DNA of 64,000 nt from Fulvia fulva (GCF_020509005.1 NC_063019.1:62001-126000), one strand, 5' to 3'. Positions 12,901 through 24,309 are shown, counted from the stretch's first letter. The notes: a model not told the origin generated them from the letters alone. Program-made: numbers and translations.

Positions 12901-13868
12901 GCTGCTTTCATGGCCGTTGTAAACGGCTCAGAAGCAGCTGGTACAGTGTTCAGCTTTGCACCGGATATAGGCAAGGCGAAGCATGCTGCTGCTGAAATCA
13001 AGGTTCTCCTCGAGCGCATTTCCCCGATTGAGAAAGCTGGCGGGGACCCGGTTTTGTCAGTGCAAGGCGACGTCGAGTTTCGCAACGTACATTTTCGATA
13101 CCGAAATCGCGAGAATATGGTTCTGAGAGGGCTCGATTTGAAGATACGGGCAGGTCAGTATGTGGCATTGGTCGGCTCAAGCGGCTGCGGGAAGACGACG
13201 ACCATCTCGATGATTGAACGGTTCTATGATCCTCTGATTGGTCAAGTCCTCGTCGATGGCAAAGACATTCGCAGCCTCGATGTGAAGACATATCGCAGCC
13301 ATATTGCGCTGGTATCGCAAGAGCCGCGATTGTACCAGGGTACGATCAAGGACAATATCCTTCTGAGCGTAGGCGCAACACCCGTCTCCGATGGAGCTCT
13401 CGAACAAGCTTGTCGTGATGCAAATATCTACGACTTCATCATGTCATTGCCAGACGGCTTCGAAACGAATGTCGGGAGCAAGGCTGTCATGCTGTCTGGT
13501 GGACAGAAGCAGCGCATTGCGCTTGCTCGAGCATTCGTACGTAACCCGTCCATTCTTCTTCTAGACGAAGTCACGAGTGCCGTTGATGCTATCTCTGAAG
13601 AAGCGGTACAGGCCGCACTGGACAAGACTCGTCGTGGTAAGTAAGACAGTATTGTGCGGAAACCGGGAATCCTCGTTGAATGTTGATGTTTGTAGGTCTC
13701 ACAACCATCGCCATTGCCCACCGACTGTCGACGATACAAAAAGCCGATGTCATTTATGTCTTGGACGAAGGCCAGGTGGTAGAGTCTGGAAGCCATGAAG
13801 AACTGATGGACCGAAGAGGAAAGTATTCTGAGCTAGTACAGACGCAGAACGGGGAAGTACGTTGGTAA
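9962..13868 (+). CDS. ABCB/MDR full-size ABC transporter (TMD-NBD)x2
   Basis: Plasma-membrane exporter of the multidrug-resistance type, 1261 aa. Exons: 9962-10907, 10970-13636 and 13696-13868; introns are 62 and 59 bp (GTCAGT..CAG and GTAAGT..TAG). The start is ATG at 9962; no upstream ATG is in frame. The first membrane domain precedes NBD1, which has Walker [10 protein letters not shown] and Walker [13 protein letters not shown]. Its signature reads LSCGQKQR instead of LSGGQ. The second half carries another six-helix domain and NBD2, with Walker [10 protein letters not shown], canonical signature LSGGQKQR, Walker [12 protein letters not shown] and a final AHRLSTIQ switch. It diverges from the PKS and converges on the hydrolase (126 bp between stops). 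The likely job is export of, or self-protection from, the cluster product. Family is certain; substrate is inferred. Confidence 0.93.
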
Positions 13869-13994
13869 TTTTGCGGCACTGCTTCGATACGGAAGCAGGC
13901 ACTTCAAACAAACCAGACCTGACATTGCACAGATGGCAGCCCACGAGCCTATAGCGACATTCAGAAAGGGATTCTTGGAGCTATGACACTATGT

Positions 13995-14905
13995 CTAAAG
14001 ACCTGTTGCCGCTTCAGCCGTATCCCTGATTGCCTCTGCAATTTGTGTCATCAAACGTCTTCCTCTTGGAAAGTCATGCCCAAACTCGTGATGGATCTCA
14101 CACGTCTTATTCTCATCACACAACTGAAGCAGGTGCAACCCATGATGTGGGTCGTTGTCATCATCTGCCGTGCTCCGTACATGCACAGTTGGAATGTCAA
14201 TCAAAGGGACGCCATCCGCCCCTCTCTGCCACCGCGTGAGTCCATGAATGCCATTACTAAGAAATGCCGTACCGTCCCTTAGCATCTTCCCTTCTAACTT
14301 CTCAAGCAAACCCAGCAGTTTCGCATGATCAGCTTGGTCCTCTTCATCCACGCCAGCTTTGTGCCTCAAGGCGCTTGGACGAAGGAACATACTCCTGGCG
14401 TCATCCAAGGCCGCAGTAGGGTCGAACCCCTGCTCTGCCATCTCCACGTCCGCCAAGTTGAACACCCGCAGAGGCGATGCGCCGTTGACGAATACCGCGA
14501 ACCTGAAGGTTGGATATAGAGCAAAAGGATCTTGTTCGATTAATAACTCTGCTGCAAGCGCTGCTCCACCAGAGTAACCAAGAACGCCATCAAACGGACC
14601 TTCATTGGCGATGATGTCCCGTAGTTCGGAATGAGTCTGGCGTATGGATGTGGGATCCAGGGGATTGTAGTAAGTGTACAATGGTAGTGCTGAGAATTGA
14701 GTCGTATGAAGAGACCAATTGCCCTCTGTATGACGAACCGTGCCTTGAACAAAGGTGAAATCAAAGTCTTCTAGTGAGGCGCGAATGGAGCTTGTTTGCA
14801 TGTTAAAGATCTTGACGTTCTTACTGTCAGTTAGGCTACGCTAGACTTCCTCACGACGCTGACCTCATTATTGGAGCCTCGTCCGTGGAGACACAAAATC
14901 TTCAT
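13995..14905 (-). CDS. FSH1-family serine hydrolase (LovG-like thioesterase candidate)
   Basis: Alpha/beta hydrolase of 285 aa in two exons, 14905-14864 and 14810-13995. The 53-bp intron runs GTCAGC..CTAAC..AAG. Exon 1 supplies the typical FSH1 start MKILCLHGRGSNNE. The nucleophile elbow is GYSGG, the acid lies in STADDDNDPHHG and the histidine in EFGHDFPRG, so the triad looks complete. FSH1 hydrolases in reducing PKS clusters (LovG is the known case) release the finished chain from the ACP. The neighbouring PKS has no release domain, so that is the favoured role. General esterase activity is the alternative. No signal peptide was seen; it is probably cytosolic. Confidence 0.88.
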
Positions 14906-15509
14906 CCTGCTGGTTTATAGGTCGTGTAAGGTAGAGGAGATCATTTCGAACATTAACTGGAAAGCCACTTGGCTGATTAGTATTAATGGCCGCCGTATAG
15001 CCGCCGTCTAGCCGCCGTATAGCCGCCGTATACCTCATGGTTCCAGGTTGCAGTATTTCCAGCAGCCTGAATCACGATGAATACGACCCTATGAACGTAA
15101 ATGTATTGAGGTATTATGTTACCCTTGCAACTCTCCATGCATGCTAGGCTGGGCTGGTCAGTAAAAAGCCTCCAGACGTGTTTGCGGTATTGAAGCGCCG
15201 AGGTGGACGGGCAAACAAACACGACTTCCAAAGTCTTCGGACATGGAATCCTGCTCCAAAGTGTTTTATTTGACTCACCGGATCTGCCTAAGTGGCAAAT
15301 TCTAGCGTACAAATTCTCTTGCCCTGCCTTTTGAAACGAACAGGGTAGGGCGGAGCGTCCAGATAAACAACCAAGGTTTGTTTGTTCATCGACCACACTA
15401 ATGCTCCTCCTTCTACGCACACTCGTTCGAATCGAACCTAGACCGCTCTGAATCAGCTTCTTCCAAGCACGAGACAACCCCGAGTCGCTTCTAACTAGGA
15501 CGACTTGTC
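14906..15509. promoter_or_regulatory. Intergenic promoter region, hydrolase and alpha-glucosidase
   Basis: About 600 bp separate the divergent starts of the FSH1 hydrolase and the alpha-glucosidase. It contains a four-copy 11-bp tandem repeat (listed separately). No coding segment with recognisable motifs was found on either strand. Confidence 0.35.
14988..15032. repeat. 11-bp tandem repeat, four copies
   Basis: Four near-identical copies of GCCGCCGTATA (one with TCTA) lie in the divergent promoter between the hydrolase and glucosidase genes. A regularly spaced GCCGCC core could be a reiterated protein-binding site, but this is inference. Confidence 0.8.
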
Positions 15510-17279
15510 ATGGCCACAAAGTGGTTCCACAAGAGTATTGCGTATCAAATTTGGCCCGCATCTTTTAGAGATTCCAATGGCGATGGTGTGGGCGACATTG
15601 AAGGCATCATCAGCAAGTTATCGTATCTAAAGGAAACACTATCAATCGACATGCTCTGGCTGTCGCCAATCTACGATTCCCCGCAGAAAGATATGGGCTA
15701 CGATGTGTCTGACTATGAATCAATCTACCACAAATACGGCACACTCGATGATTTCGCTCGCTTAGTAAGAGAGTGCAAAGACAGGGGAATCAGGGTCGTG
15801 ATGGACCTGGTAGTCAATCATACCAGCGACCAACATAAGTGGTTCCTGGAAAGCAAGCGAAATAGAGCGGGTAAATACGCAGACTTCTATCACTGGAGAT
15901 GTCCCAAGTATGATGCTGAAGGCAAGCGACATCCACCAAACAACTGGAGAACTGGATCGAGATATGGCAAGAGCTGTTGGACGTACGTAGACGAGCGAGA
16001 TCAGTATTATTTTCACTTCGGGGCGCCGCACCAGCCGAACTTGAATTGGAGTACGCATGAGACAAGGGAGGAGATATATGAAAGTGCGGCGGCTTTCTGG
16101 CTGAGAAGAGGGGTGGACGGCTTTCGAATGGACCTGGTCGGATTCTATTGGAAAGACTCGAACTTTCCAGATGCGAAAGTTGTCTATCCGGACGAGAGGC
16201 TGCAGCCATTAGACGGGCAGTACTGCCACAACGGAAGCGATGTGCATGTGTGGTTGAAAGAGTGGAGACGAAAGGTCCATCAAGACTTTGGGCAAGACAT
16301 TGTCTTGATAGGGGAATTGCCCGGCACAGGACGGGATGAGTTCTTGAGGTTCATTGCGCCAGGTACTGAGGAATTGGACATGGCGCTGGACACGGATATC
16401 TTCATCACTGGCAACAATTGGGTCGATGCACTTTACGAGTTGAAGAAGCCCGAGCTGCCTTTACTGAAAGATGCAGTGCTCAAAACGCAGAGCATGTTGG
16501 ACGAGGGAGCGTGGCCGACTGTATTCCTCGAAAACCACGACTTTGCCCGGAGTGTATCTAGATTTGGCCCTGGAGATGGGCCGCATAGAGACGATGCCGC
16601 AAAAATGTTGGCTCTCATGGCATGCACACTCTCAGGAACACTTTTCATCTATCAGGGACAGGAGATTGGCATGACGAACGTCCCTCCACACTGGAGAAAG
16701 TCCGAGTTCAGGGATAATGCGGACCTTGACAATATCGAGGATATCGACGAGAAGAAAGCCCCAGGACTGAGAGAGAAGTCAGAGAAGGCATTGGTCACTT
16801 GGGGAAGGGATAATGGGAGAACATTGATGCAGTGGTCGGGCGAGACTCACGCTGGATTCAGCGAAGGTGAGCCCTGGATCGGGGTCAACGACAACTATCA
16901 GGAAGTCAATGTTACCAACCAAATCGATCGCCAGGATAGCGTGCTCGCATTCTGGAAACATCTCGTGAGAGTTCGAAAGGATTACTGGGAGTTCCTCGGA
17001 CGTGGACGATTTCAACTGCTTGATAGAGACGAACAGCAGACTATGTCCTATATCAAGACGAACGATGAGAAGACGGAGCAGTTGCTTGTGGTCTTGAACT
17101 TTTCGGCCGACGAAGCGTCGGTGAGCATTGATGGGGACCGCTTTAAACTTCTAATAAGCACGTGTGCATCGGCTGAGGAGGAGCCGGAGGGCGTAGTCAA
17201 GCTGCAGCCGTGGGAGGGCAGACTATACCAAGGCGCTCCGCCTGATGAGTCAAAAGCTGGAGGACGACTTCAAGTGTGA
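15510..17279 (+). CDS. GH13 alpha-glucosidase (maltase/oligo-1,6-glucosidase type)
   Basis: Intronless 589-aa enzyme that would hydrolyse terminal alpha-glucosidic bonds. The (beta/alpha)8 domain starts at once with AYQIWPASFRDSNGDGVGD. GH13 motifs are in order: DLVVNHTSD (about 98-107), GFRMD with the nucleophile Asp (about 208), GELP with the acid/base Glu (about 268) and ENHDFARS with the third carboxylate (about 342). A beta-sandwich C-terminus follows. No signal peptide is visible, so it is likely cytosolic, like fungal maltases. It sits between a PKS-type hydrolase and a tailoring dehydrogenase. It could be a primary-metabolism passenger or act on a glucosylated metabolite; sequence alone cannot decide. 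Start is ATG 15510. Confidence 0.93.
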   Translation: MATKWFHKSIAYQIWPASFRDSNGDGVGDIEGIISKLSYLKETLSIDMLWLSPIYDSPQKDMGYDVSDYESIYHKYGTLDDFARLVRECKDRGIRVVMDLVVNHTSDQHKWFLESKRNRAGKYADFYHWRCPKYDAEGKRHPPNNWRTGSRYGKSCWTYVDERDQYYFHFGAPHQPNLNWSTHETREEIYESAAAFWLRRGVDGFRMDLVGFYWKDSNFPDAKVVYPDERLQPLDGQYCHNGSDVHVWLKEWRRKVHQDFGQDIVLIGELPGTGRDEFLRFIAPGTEELDMALDTDIFITGNNWVDALYELKKPELPLLKDAVLKTQSMLDEGAWPTVFLENHDFARSVSRFGPGDGPHRDDAAKMLALMACTLSGTLFIYQGQEIGMTNVPPHWRKSEFRDNADLDNIEDIDEKKAPGLREKSEKALVTWGRDNGRTLMQWSGETHAGFSEGEPWIGVNDNYQEVNVTNQIDRQDSVLAFWKHLVRVRKDYWEFLGRGRFQLLDRDEQQTMSYIKTNDEKTEQLLVVLNFSADEASVSIDGDRFKLLISTCASAEEEPEGVVKLQPWEGRLYQGAPPDESKAGGRLQV

Positions 17280-18259
17280 GACAGATGTGTGACTTCAAGC
17301 GAATGGATTCGGCTGTCTCTTTTGAGAGCAGAAAAAAGGTCGGGACGGAGTTGCCACGCAGCCCGGCTGTTCTTGCACTACAATAGTCAAGCAATGGGTT
17401 TCTGCTTCGTTCTGCTTCGTATCCAGCCGCAAATCCCTTGTCCAATACCGTGTACCAAATTGATCGGCGATTTGAACACCATCACCGTCAAGCTCCCAAT
17501 AGTTGCCAGCCGAAACATCTAGGGTTCCTTACTGCGAGAATGCGAGCTATGCGATGAACGCTATTCGCTACGGGAATGCACGCGAATAACCTATGCTTAT
17601 ACGCAAGATAACCTTTAGTACCCTCGAGTATAGCGAGAATGTGCCTTAGGGTCGGTGCCTTAGGCTACGAGATCCCGTAATAGAGTCGAAGCGATAGTAA
17701 TAATATTCGAAGAGATAATAGGGCTCGGTCGGCGAGCTAGGGCTCGCGAAGGGCGACAATTTACCCGGGAGGCCAAGCGACGCTAAGCTATACCTGCGTA
17801 GGAAAAAGCTCTTATACAAGGAGACCTTACTATCGGCTAAGAGATAAGACGAGGACCATGCCGTGAGATGTCGTGCAAGGTATAGTTCTACGGAACGAGA
17901 CCCTCCGCTCTTGTGTAACGTACTTCATGGATTCGTCTATGTACAGACTTGGATCCACCCTTCTAGACACTGCCCCGTGCGCGAGGCATAGAGTTTTTTA
18001 GTAGGACGCTCGTTTTCTACCTGCATTGTTTCGCGCAAGGGTTCTCCGGACCAGGAAACGTGACAATCTGGGGCAACTGTATACGCTATGATGGCTAGCC
18101 TGTATCCGGCAACTTGAGTCGTATGGGAGCCTTGTTCCAAGTTTTAGGTCATGCGATGCTCTTCGCTTCCCAGTCGAAACCCCCCCTCGTAATATCTACT
18201 GCTCGGTCTACATATCTGTCGCGCTTTGTAGCGGCAAAATCTTGTCGTTCCGTCGCATT
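17280..18259. other. Intergenic; decayed repeat-like DNA at about 17530-17880
   Basis: No gene with supported motifs. From about 17530 to 17880 the base texture changes, with many TA and TAG/CTA steps and CGAAG/GCGAG runs in all frames. It resembles the RIP-damaged elements elsewhere in the window. No terminal repeats or recognisable transposon protein were found, so the element type is unknown. The last 300 bp should hold the promoter of the dehydrogenase at 18260. Confidence 0.35.
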
Positions 18260-19116
18260 ATGCTGGATGAGCGGCTCAAGGGCAAGGTACGCATACCGAA
18301 TCGCATGCTAGCTTTGAGTACACTTGATGAGTTTACGAATTTCAAGGTTGCCGTAGTGACCGGTGGTGCTTCTGGCATTGGCCAGTGTGCTGTCCAATGT
18401 CTACGATCCAGAGGAGCAAAGGTCGCCTCTTTCGACATCACGCAGATGGCCGCCTCAAACGATCAAGAACTACTCCTCGTCAGGTGCGATGTATCGGATG
18501 AAGCGCAAGTCGAAAACGCTGTGGCGATGGTGGCAGCCCAGTGGGGACGCATCGACATTCTCGTCAATTGCGCTGGTGTATTGGACCGCTTTGGTAAGTT
18601 CCTATCAGGATAAGGACGGGAGGCGCTTATTTGACAGTTATCGTAGCTGCCGTTGGGAGCATGGTGACAAAAGATTGGCGCGAGTCCTTTGCCGTCAATG
18701 TCGAAGGCCCAATGTTTTTGATGCGATCGTGCATGCCTTTTTTCCTGAGGCAGGAAAGCAAAGGCCGAATCGTGAACTTGTGCTCCACAGCGTCTATCAG
18801 AGGAGCTGCGTGTGGCGCTGCATACACTGCTTCAAAACATGCACTCCTTGGTCTGTCTCGTTCAACAGCTTGGCAGTACGCCGAACATGGAGTGAAGTGT
18901 AATGCCCTACTGATAGGGCCTACGGCCGGCACCAATATAACGAAAACGGCAAAAGACCCAGACGAGGCTGGCTTTGAGCGCGTACAGCTTTACGGAAAGC
19001 TTGTGCCTGGGGTGTTGCAGGTGGGGGACATCATGCCATCTTTGTTGCACCTTCTCACTGCCCCGGGGTTAAATGGAGCGGAGCTGGCTGTTGACCATGG
19101 CTTCACGACAGCATAG
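18260..19116 (+). CDS. Short-chain dehydrogenase/reductase (classical SDR)
   Basis: NAD(P)-dependent oxidoreductase of 247 aa. Exons: 18260-18286, 18347-18593 and 18647-19116. The first intron (18287-18346, GTACGC..AAG) is exactly 60 bp and open, so it can be misread as coding. Removing it gives the normal SDR start LKGKVAVVTGGASGIG. The second intron is GTAAGT..TAG, 53 bp. Motifs: TGGASGIG for the cofactor, NCAG, catalytic Ser in CSTASIRG and YTASK with Tyr and Lys. It is a likely tailoring enzyme for ketone/alcohol interconversion on the cluster product; the substrate is unknown. It converges on the membrane-protein gene with only 16 bp between stop codons. Confidence 0.87.
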
Positions 19117-19132
19117 GCTGGAGGTTCTATTT

Positions 19133-20326
19133 CTAGACTAGAGAACCTGAATTCCCGGAAAGCACCAACGCGTCTCTTTCCCACAAGAACCCTGTGGCGA
19201 CTGCCATTGGACCACCCATTACCAGATACAGCGCGATCTTCTCCAATATCGTCTTCAAAGGCAGATCGGGCGCCAACATGGCACGACTCTCGTTGAACAA
19301 GGACAATGCCCACACGGCGCTTGCTGAGCTCCCAATGATGCCGTCCCACTGTAGAAGCCATTTACCCCCTTCGAAGGCGCTCCTACATTTGACTTTGCTC
19401 CATGGAGAAGGCGGGACGAATATGTGCTTGATGTCCAGCCTCTGTTGACTTCGTCGTCCGGAGAACATGGCGAGAGCAGAGATGATTACGGGAATCCATA
19501 GCGAAGCTCCAGCAAAGACCATGGTAAAGGTGTAAACAGGCCGCAAACGGCCAAGGAAGTCCTCCATGGTCGCATCGCTTGAGTTCTGGTCGTAGCCGCT
19601 AGCAATCCACGTCCATGCCAGCAAAGTGTGGATCAGAGCTATGTAGACATTCCACTGCTGGTACCAAGAGGCAATAACATGCTTAGTATTGAAGCCCTTG
19701 ATCAAGAGACAAGGCATCGCCATTGCAACTAGCGGTATCACATAGGCCAGCAGGAAGCTCCAAGGTATCAAGTCCAGGTCTAAAGGGCTGACCAACAGAC
19801 TTGGTGCAGAAATTGACGGAGATGCCACTGCGAGCCTGGCTGCCAAATAAAGCGGCGTGAAAACTGCGTTGGACTGGTTGAAAATCAATATGCCTGGAAT
19901 CATGGTCCTGCAAGTGGATCATGATCAGCATGCCAGAACTACTACTTGCTGCACTCAAAAGTTCATTTACCAGCTCATGAACCTCGGTCGACTGTACGCT
20001 CTCAACCCTTCCAAGACAATCAAGATCCACGACGCTCCCCAGTTTGCCGCAAAACTGAATCCCACAACATCCGCATCTGCATGCTGCATATCCTCACAGA
20101 AGATGAGAAGGAAGACGGCCACGGCACGCAACTGAAGATCAAGCTTCGGCCAGCGTCCGTTTGTTGTTAGAGTGCGAAGCGGCTTGCCACCGGGTGTTGT
20201 GCCGTTCGTAATGCATTTCTCGAGATGTATGAGGAAACCGTTGGAGATGGCGAAAAGGTGGAGCGATCTGAGGCCGAATGCAGAGAGGGAGAGGAGGAAT
20301 GTGATGGGGAGGAGGTGAGTTGGCAT
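19133..20326 (-). CDS. Polytopic membrane protein, cluster-associated, function unknown
   Basis: Two exons, 20326-19971 and 19907-19133, joined by a 63-bp GTAAAT..CAG intron, encode 376 aa. The start MPTHLLPITFLLSLSAFG begins a hydrophobic segment; six or more further hydrophobic helices follow. A conserved-looking block lies at the splice junction (RFMSWTMIPGILIFNQSN), and FVPPSPWS and LLQWDGIIGSSA are other candidate family motifs. No known catalytic motif (MBOAT His, P450, kinase) was seen. Proteins of this size and topology occur in fungal metabolite clusters, some as membrane cyclases. I cannot assign it, and a cyclase role is only a possibility. An in-frame upstream ATG at 20374 would add 16 residues. 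Confidence 0.72.
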
Positions 20327-20899
20327 GGTGGTGTAGTGTAGTACTGTGCGAGAATCAGACCTCTCTCGGAGCATTCGACCTCAAGTATTGATCGAGGTTT
20401 ATCCCTTTGCAAACTCGTACACAAAAGAGTCTTCTTCTACGATCAGCATCTTCCGCCTTACTATACCTGTTCGAGGTGTAAGTTCATGTCCGTCACAGTC
20501 CGTGCGACCCCCATGTGCCTGTCGTTGACGTATTATATGAGGACGCAGCTGGCAGGGGACAAGCTGACTGTGGAGAAACTTTGGGTTCAGGTGATGAGCG
20601 GGCACCTTGGGGCGCGGCCGAGGCGGCAATAATAATTCAGAGCTCTCGCGAACAAAGTTCCAGTGCTTCCCTGCCCATATGAAGAGCTGGTCAGTGGTGT
20701 CGTGGTGACTTTGGCTTGTGGGTCAACGCCGGAGGCAGCTGGGACGCAAGAGCCAAACCTCGTTGATTTCGAGTTGCTCTGGCAGTTTCGCGCTACACAG
20801 AACACACAACGTGAACACTTACCGTCTCAGAAGTTGTCTCCTCTCAAGCCTTGTTCCTGACAAGGTGCATCATACAGTCGGCTTGTTGCCCTCCAAACC
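20327..20899. promoter_or_regulatory. Divergent intergenic region, membrane protein and P450
   Basis: About 570 bp between divergent start codons. Open frames here are short and lack motifs. It should contain both promoters; I could not pick out specific sites. Confidence 0.3.
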
Positions 20900-22662
20900 A
20901 TGCACGGAATGCAGAATGCTGCCACAAAAGCAGTGGCTGCGGTGCTGCTAGTTCCATCGGCATATGTGCTGTCGCTTGCTGTTGGACTGTTGTTGTTCGA
21001 CTATTTAAGAGTACTTCTGTTGCGAGCAAAGCTCGTAAGTCATGCAAGCACTTGTGGCAACCGTCGATATCACGACGCACGTACTGAACTCAACGACAGC
21101 CACCAGGACCGCTACCATTGCCTTTGTTTGGAAATACCCTCTCGTTTCCTGCCGAAAAGCCATGGATTCTGTTCGAACAGATATCCAAACAGTACAAATC
21201 ACCCATCATCACGTTCTGGGTCGGACGGCAGCCAACATTCTACTTGAACGACTGCTGGACGGCGCACGAGCTTCTTAATAAACGTGCTGCAAACTATGCC
21301 AGTAGACCACGCCAGGTGGTCCTTGGCGAGCTACTTGGCGGTCTCGACAACATTGCATCCATGTACTATGGCGAGCGATGGCGTCTCCATCGAAGGCTTA
21401 CTCACGGAGTCGTTGGTAAGCAGAAGCTCCAATGCTATCGTGTGATCCAGGACGCCGAGAGCAAAGTCACAACGTTCCGTCTTCTCGAAGACCCTGGAGA
21501 TTACGTAGCTCACTTGGAACGTTCTGCGACAAGCGTCATGTCCATCATCGGTACTGGCAAACGCGTTACCAAGCTTAACGATCCTTTGACTCTCAGAGTG
21601 ATGCAAGTGACAGCAGAAGCTGGAGAGAAAGTAGTCGTCGGCAGGCACTTCCCCATGATATTGGAAACATTCCCGTGGATGGCCAGTCTCCCTCCCATCA
21701 AGAACATGTTCTGCTCAGGATCTGAAGACGCGGATATGTATTACTGCATGGCTGAAGAGGCATCCAAACGTCCCAAAGACTGCTACTTCAAGGACGTCTA
21801 TCAGTCACAAGCGAAATATGGACTCTCCAAGTCCGAAGTGACCTCGCTGACTGGAAATCTTTTCGGAGCTGGGGTGGAAACATCTACATACACGATGCTT
21901 TCATTTCTACTAGCCGCTTGTTGCTTTCCAGATTCTTTGGCCAAGGCAAGAGAAGAGATCGCTTCCGTCTGTGGAGTGGCAAGAAGCCCACGAATTGAAG
22001 ACACGGCAGACATGCCACACGTCCAAGCAGTCATGAAAGAAGTCTTTCGATGGAGAGCTCCCGCTGTCCTTGGAGGACAACCGCATGCGCCCCTGGAAGA
22101 CGACTACATTGAGGTGAGTCGTACTGTACCGCCCAGTGACAAAGAGAAGTGCTCATCGCGTCTGAACAGGGTTTCCTCATACCTAGAGGGTCATCGGTAA
22201 CAGGGAATCTTTGGGCCATTCATCGGAATGAGCGAGACTTTCCAGAGCCTGATCTCTTCTGCCCGGGGCGTCATTTTCCAGACCACGATCTCTATCGCCA
22301 AAATCCCACGCCAAAGCGGCACATGGCTTTTGGATGGGGCCGTCGTATGTGTGCCGGCGCAGATCTGGCGGAGCAAGGAGTCCTTACCCAGATCGCGCGC
22401 TTACTCTGGGCCTTCGATATCGAAGGCGACATGGATGGAACAACAGGGAAGCCATTGAAGTTGAACATATTCGATTATACGTGAGTGATTCGAACCCGTT
22501 TGAGGGTTCAGAAGCTTACAGTACACTTCCTGCAGGAGCGGATTCAACATTCGCCCAAAGCCATTCAGATGCAAGTTCACGCCACGCAGCAGAGAGATAG
22601 CGCGAACGATCACGCGAGAAAGACGAGAGGCTGAGAGTATTTTGCAAGAGTACGAGATCTAA
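20900..22662 (+). CDS. Cytochrome P450 monooxygenase (first of three)
   Basis: Heme monooxygenase of 528 aa. Exons: 20900-21034, 21100-22113, 22170-22480 and 22536-22662, with introns of 65, 56 and 55 bp, all GT-AG. An N-terminal membrane anchor is followed by the proline hinge PPGPLPLPLFGN. The I helix has FGAGVETST, the K helix has KEVFRWR (ExxR) and the heme loop is FGWGRRMCAG. All core residues are present. It probably sits on the ER membrane and oxidises the polyketide. Its stop codon is only 9 bp from that of the next, convergent P450, so the two 3' UTRs must overlap. Confidence 0.92.
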
Positions 22663-22671
22663 TGAGGTGCT

Positions 22672-24309
22672 TCATACTCCACAAGCATCTCGTTTACGTT
22701 GCAAGTTCACAACTGGATCATTCTTTGGTGCCATAACACCTAAACTTCGTGGATTGAACTCCCATTCCTTCAGGCCCATCTCGAACGTGACGTCAAACAT
22801 TAAAAGCAGACTTGTTACCACGCCAGTGACCTCGCTTTCAGCAACGTGTCTGCCAGAGCATATAGACGTGCCTCCACCAAAGGGTCGCATGTGGTCATTC
22901 ATGCGCTTAAGCTGGTCTTGGTCGCTTCTCATCCATCTCTCAGGTCGGACATGGTTAGCATCTTGGAAAACTTCCTCCTTCAAGTGCATGAGCTGCACAG
23001 GTATCAACACAACGCTGCCGCGCTGTACCAGGAAACCTTCTAATTCCATGTCTTCCTGCATCACGACCCGAGCGGCGGCACTCGCAGTTCCTAAACGCAG
23101 CGCTTCAAGCCAGAGACCATGGATGTAGGGGCTTTGTCTTACTGCAGCCATGTCCAAGTTGGGGAACCCATCATCGATGTCACCGGACTTTGTTCCTTTC
23201 GCTTGGGTTGCCGCAGCCCGGTATAATGCCAATCGTTCTGGCGTGCCAGCTGCGCACCACATGAACCAGCTTGCCATCGGCGCGGCATTCGTCACGATAC
23301 TGCTCCCCGTTAGTAGGATCCCTGGTCCCTTTGTGTCGACGAACATCTTGTCGACTTACACAAATAGAAAGCTAGCCTGCAGACAGGCCCTCCCCCGAGA
23401 TGTGAATCCTCTCTTACTAGCAAGCTTGTCCCTCTGCCAATTCATTTTGAAGCCCCATCTTTCGCACCAGACTCCGTCCGTATCGCTCCAATCCTCTTCG
23501 CCAGCAGTTTCAATCCATTTCTCAAAAGACTTAAGCATCTTCTCCTTCGCAGCATGCGCTCCAGGCTGTAAGTAGTATGCCAGATTGGACCGTATGCCAA
23601 TGTATGTTGCATCATCATACCGCCTCCAGTCTTCCCACATACTGGGCCATATGTCTCTGAGACGGGGACCGAAGAATGTCAGAGCTGAAGTCTCGAAGAT
23701 CAACCTCCGCATAAATTGAAACAAATTGACTCTGATCACATCGGTCGAGTGCATTGCTACTTGCTCAGCGAGCACAGCCCGGAAATTCTTCATGTAAATC
23801 GTCATGATATCATCTAAAGCTTTTCCCGACAGGTTCTGGACCCAAATATTATGGTTCTCCGTGACGAACTTGGGCTCTCCTGGAGATGCGTCTTTGGACA
23901 AGAACTTAGGTCGGTCCGGAATCGGGAGGCTCATACCATTTTCCATCATACTGGCAATGACAGGCGCAAAGGACAACTTTCTCGATTCACTGAACACACG
24001 CTTGACAGTGTCTGGCGAGTCGAAGACGTGGAATTTCGTCCCATTCAGGACCAAAGTAAAAGGCGTGTTTGGAAACGTCCTTTTCCCAGCTTTATACAAG
24101 GCTCCTGGATTCCAGAGAAAGTAAGGAAGATGTTGCAGATATGGTATCCAATGTGGAAGAACTGGCGGTTCACTCCTATGGCTAGGCGTCCGAGTCCCGC
24201 TTTGTGGCCATGAAGATAGGCGGACGATGGCGACTGTAGCACATAGGAGGCAGAGCAGGAGAACCCAGACTGGAGGAATTCCAAGCCTTTCTGTTGCAGA
24301 GACGTCCAT
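22672..24309 (-). CDS. Cytochrome P450 (CYP7/8-like class), second of three
   Basis: Two exons, 24309-23360 and 23299-22672, with a 60-bp intron (GTAAGT, branch CTAAC, GCAG), encode 525 aa. An N-terminal anchor follows MDVSATERLGIPP. The K helix has EALR and the heme loop is FGGGTSICSGRH. The I helix reads IVTNAAPMASWFMW and lacks the usual acidic-Thr pair; this and FGGGTSICxGRH are typical of the CYP7/CYP8-like fungal group, which includes isomerase-like and unusual P450s. It may therefore do something other than simple hydroxylation. It diverges from the third P450 across 740 bp. The start is chosen as the ATG before the anchor; an in-frame ATG at 24393 is less likely. Confidence 0.88.
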
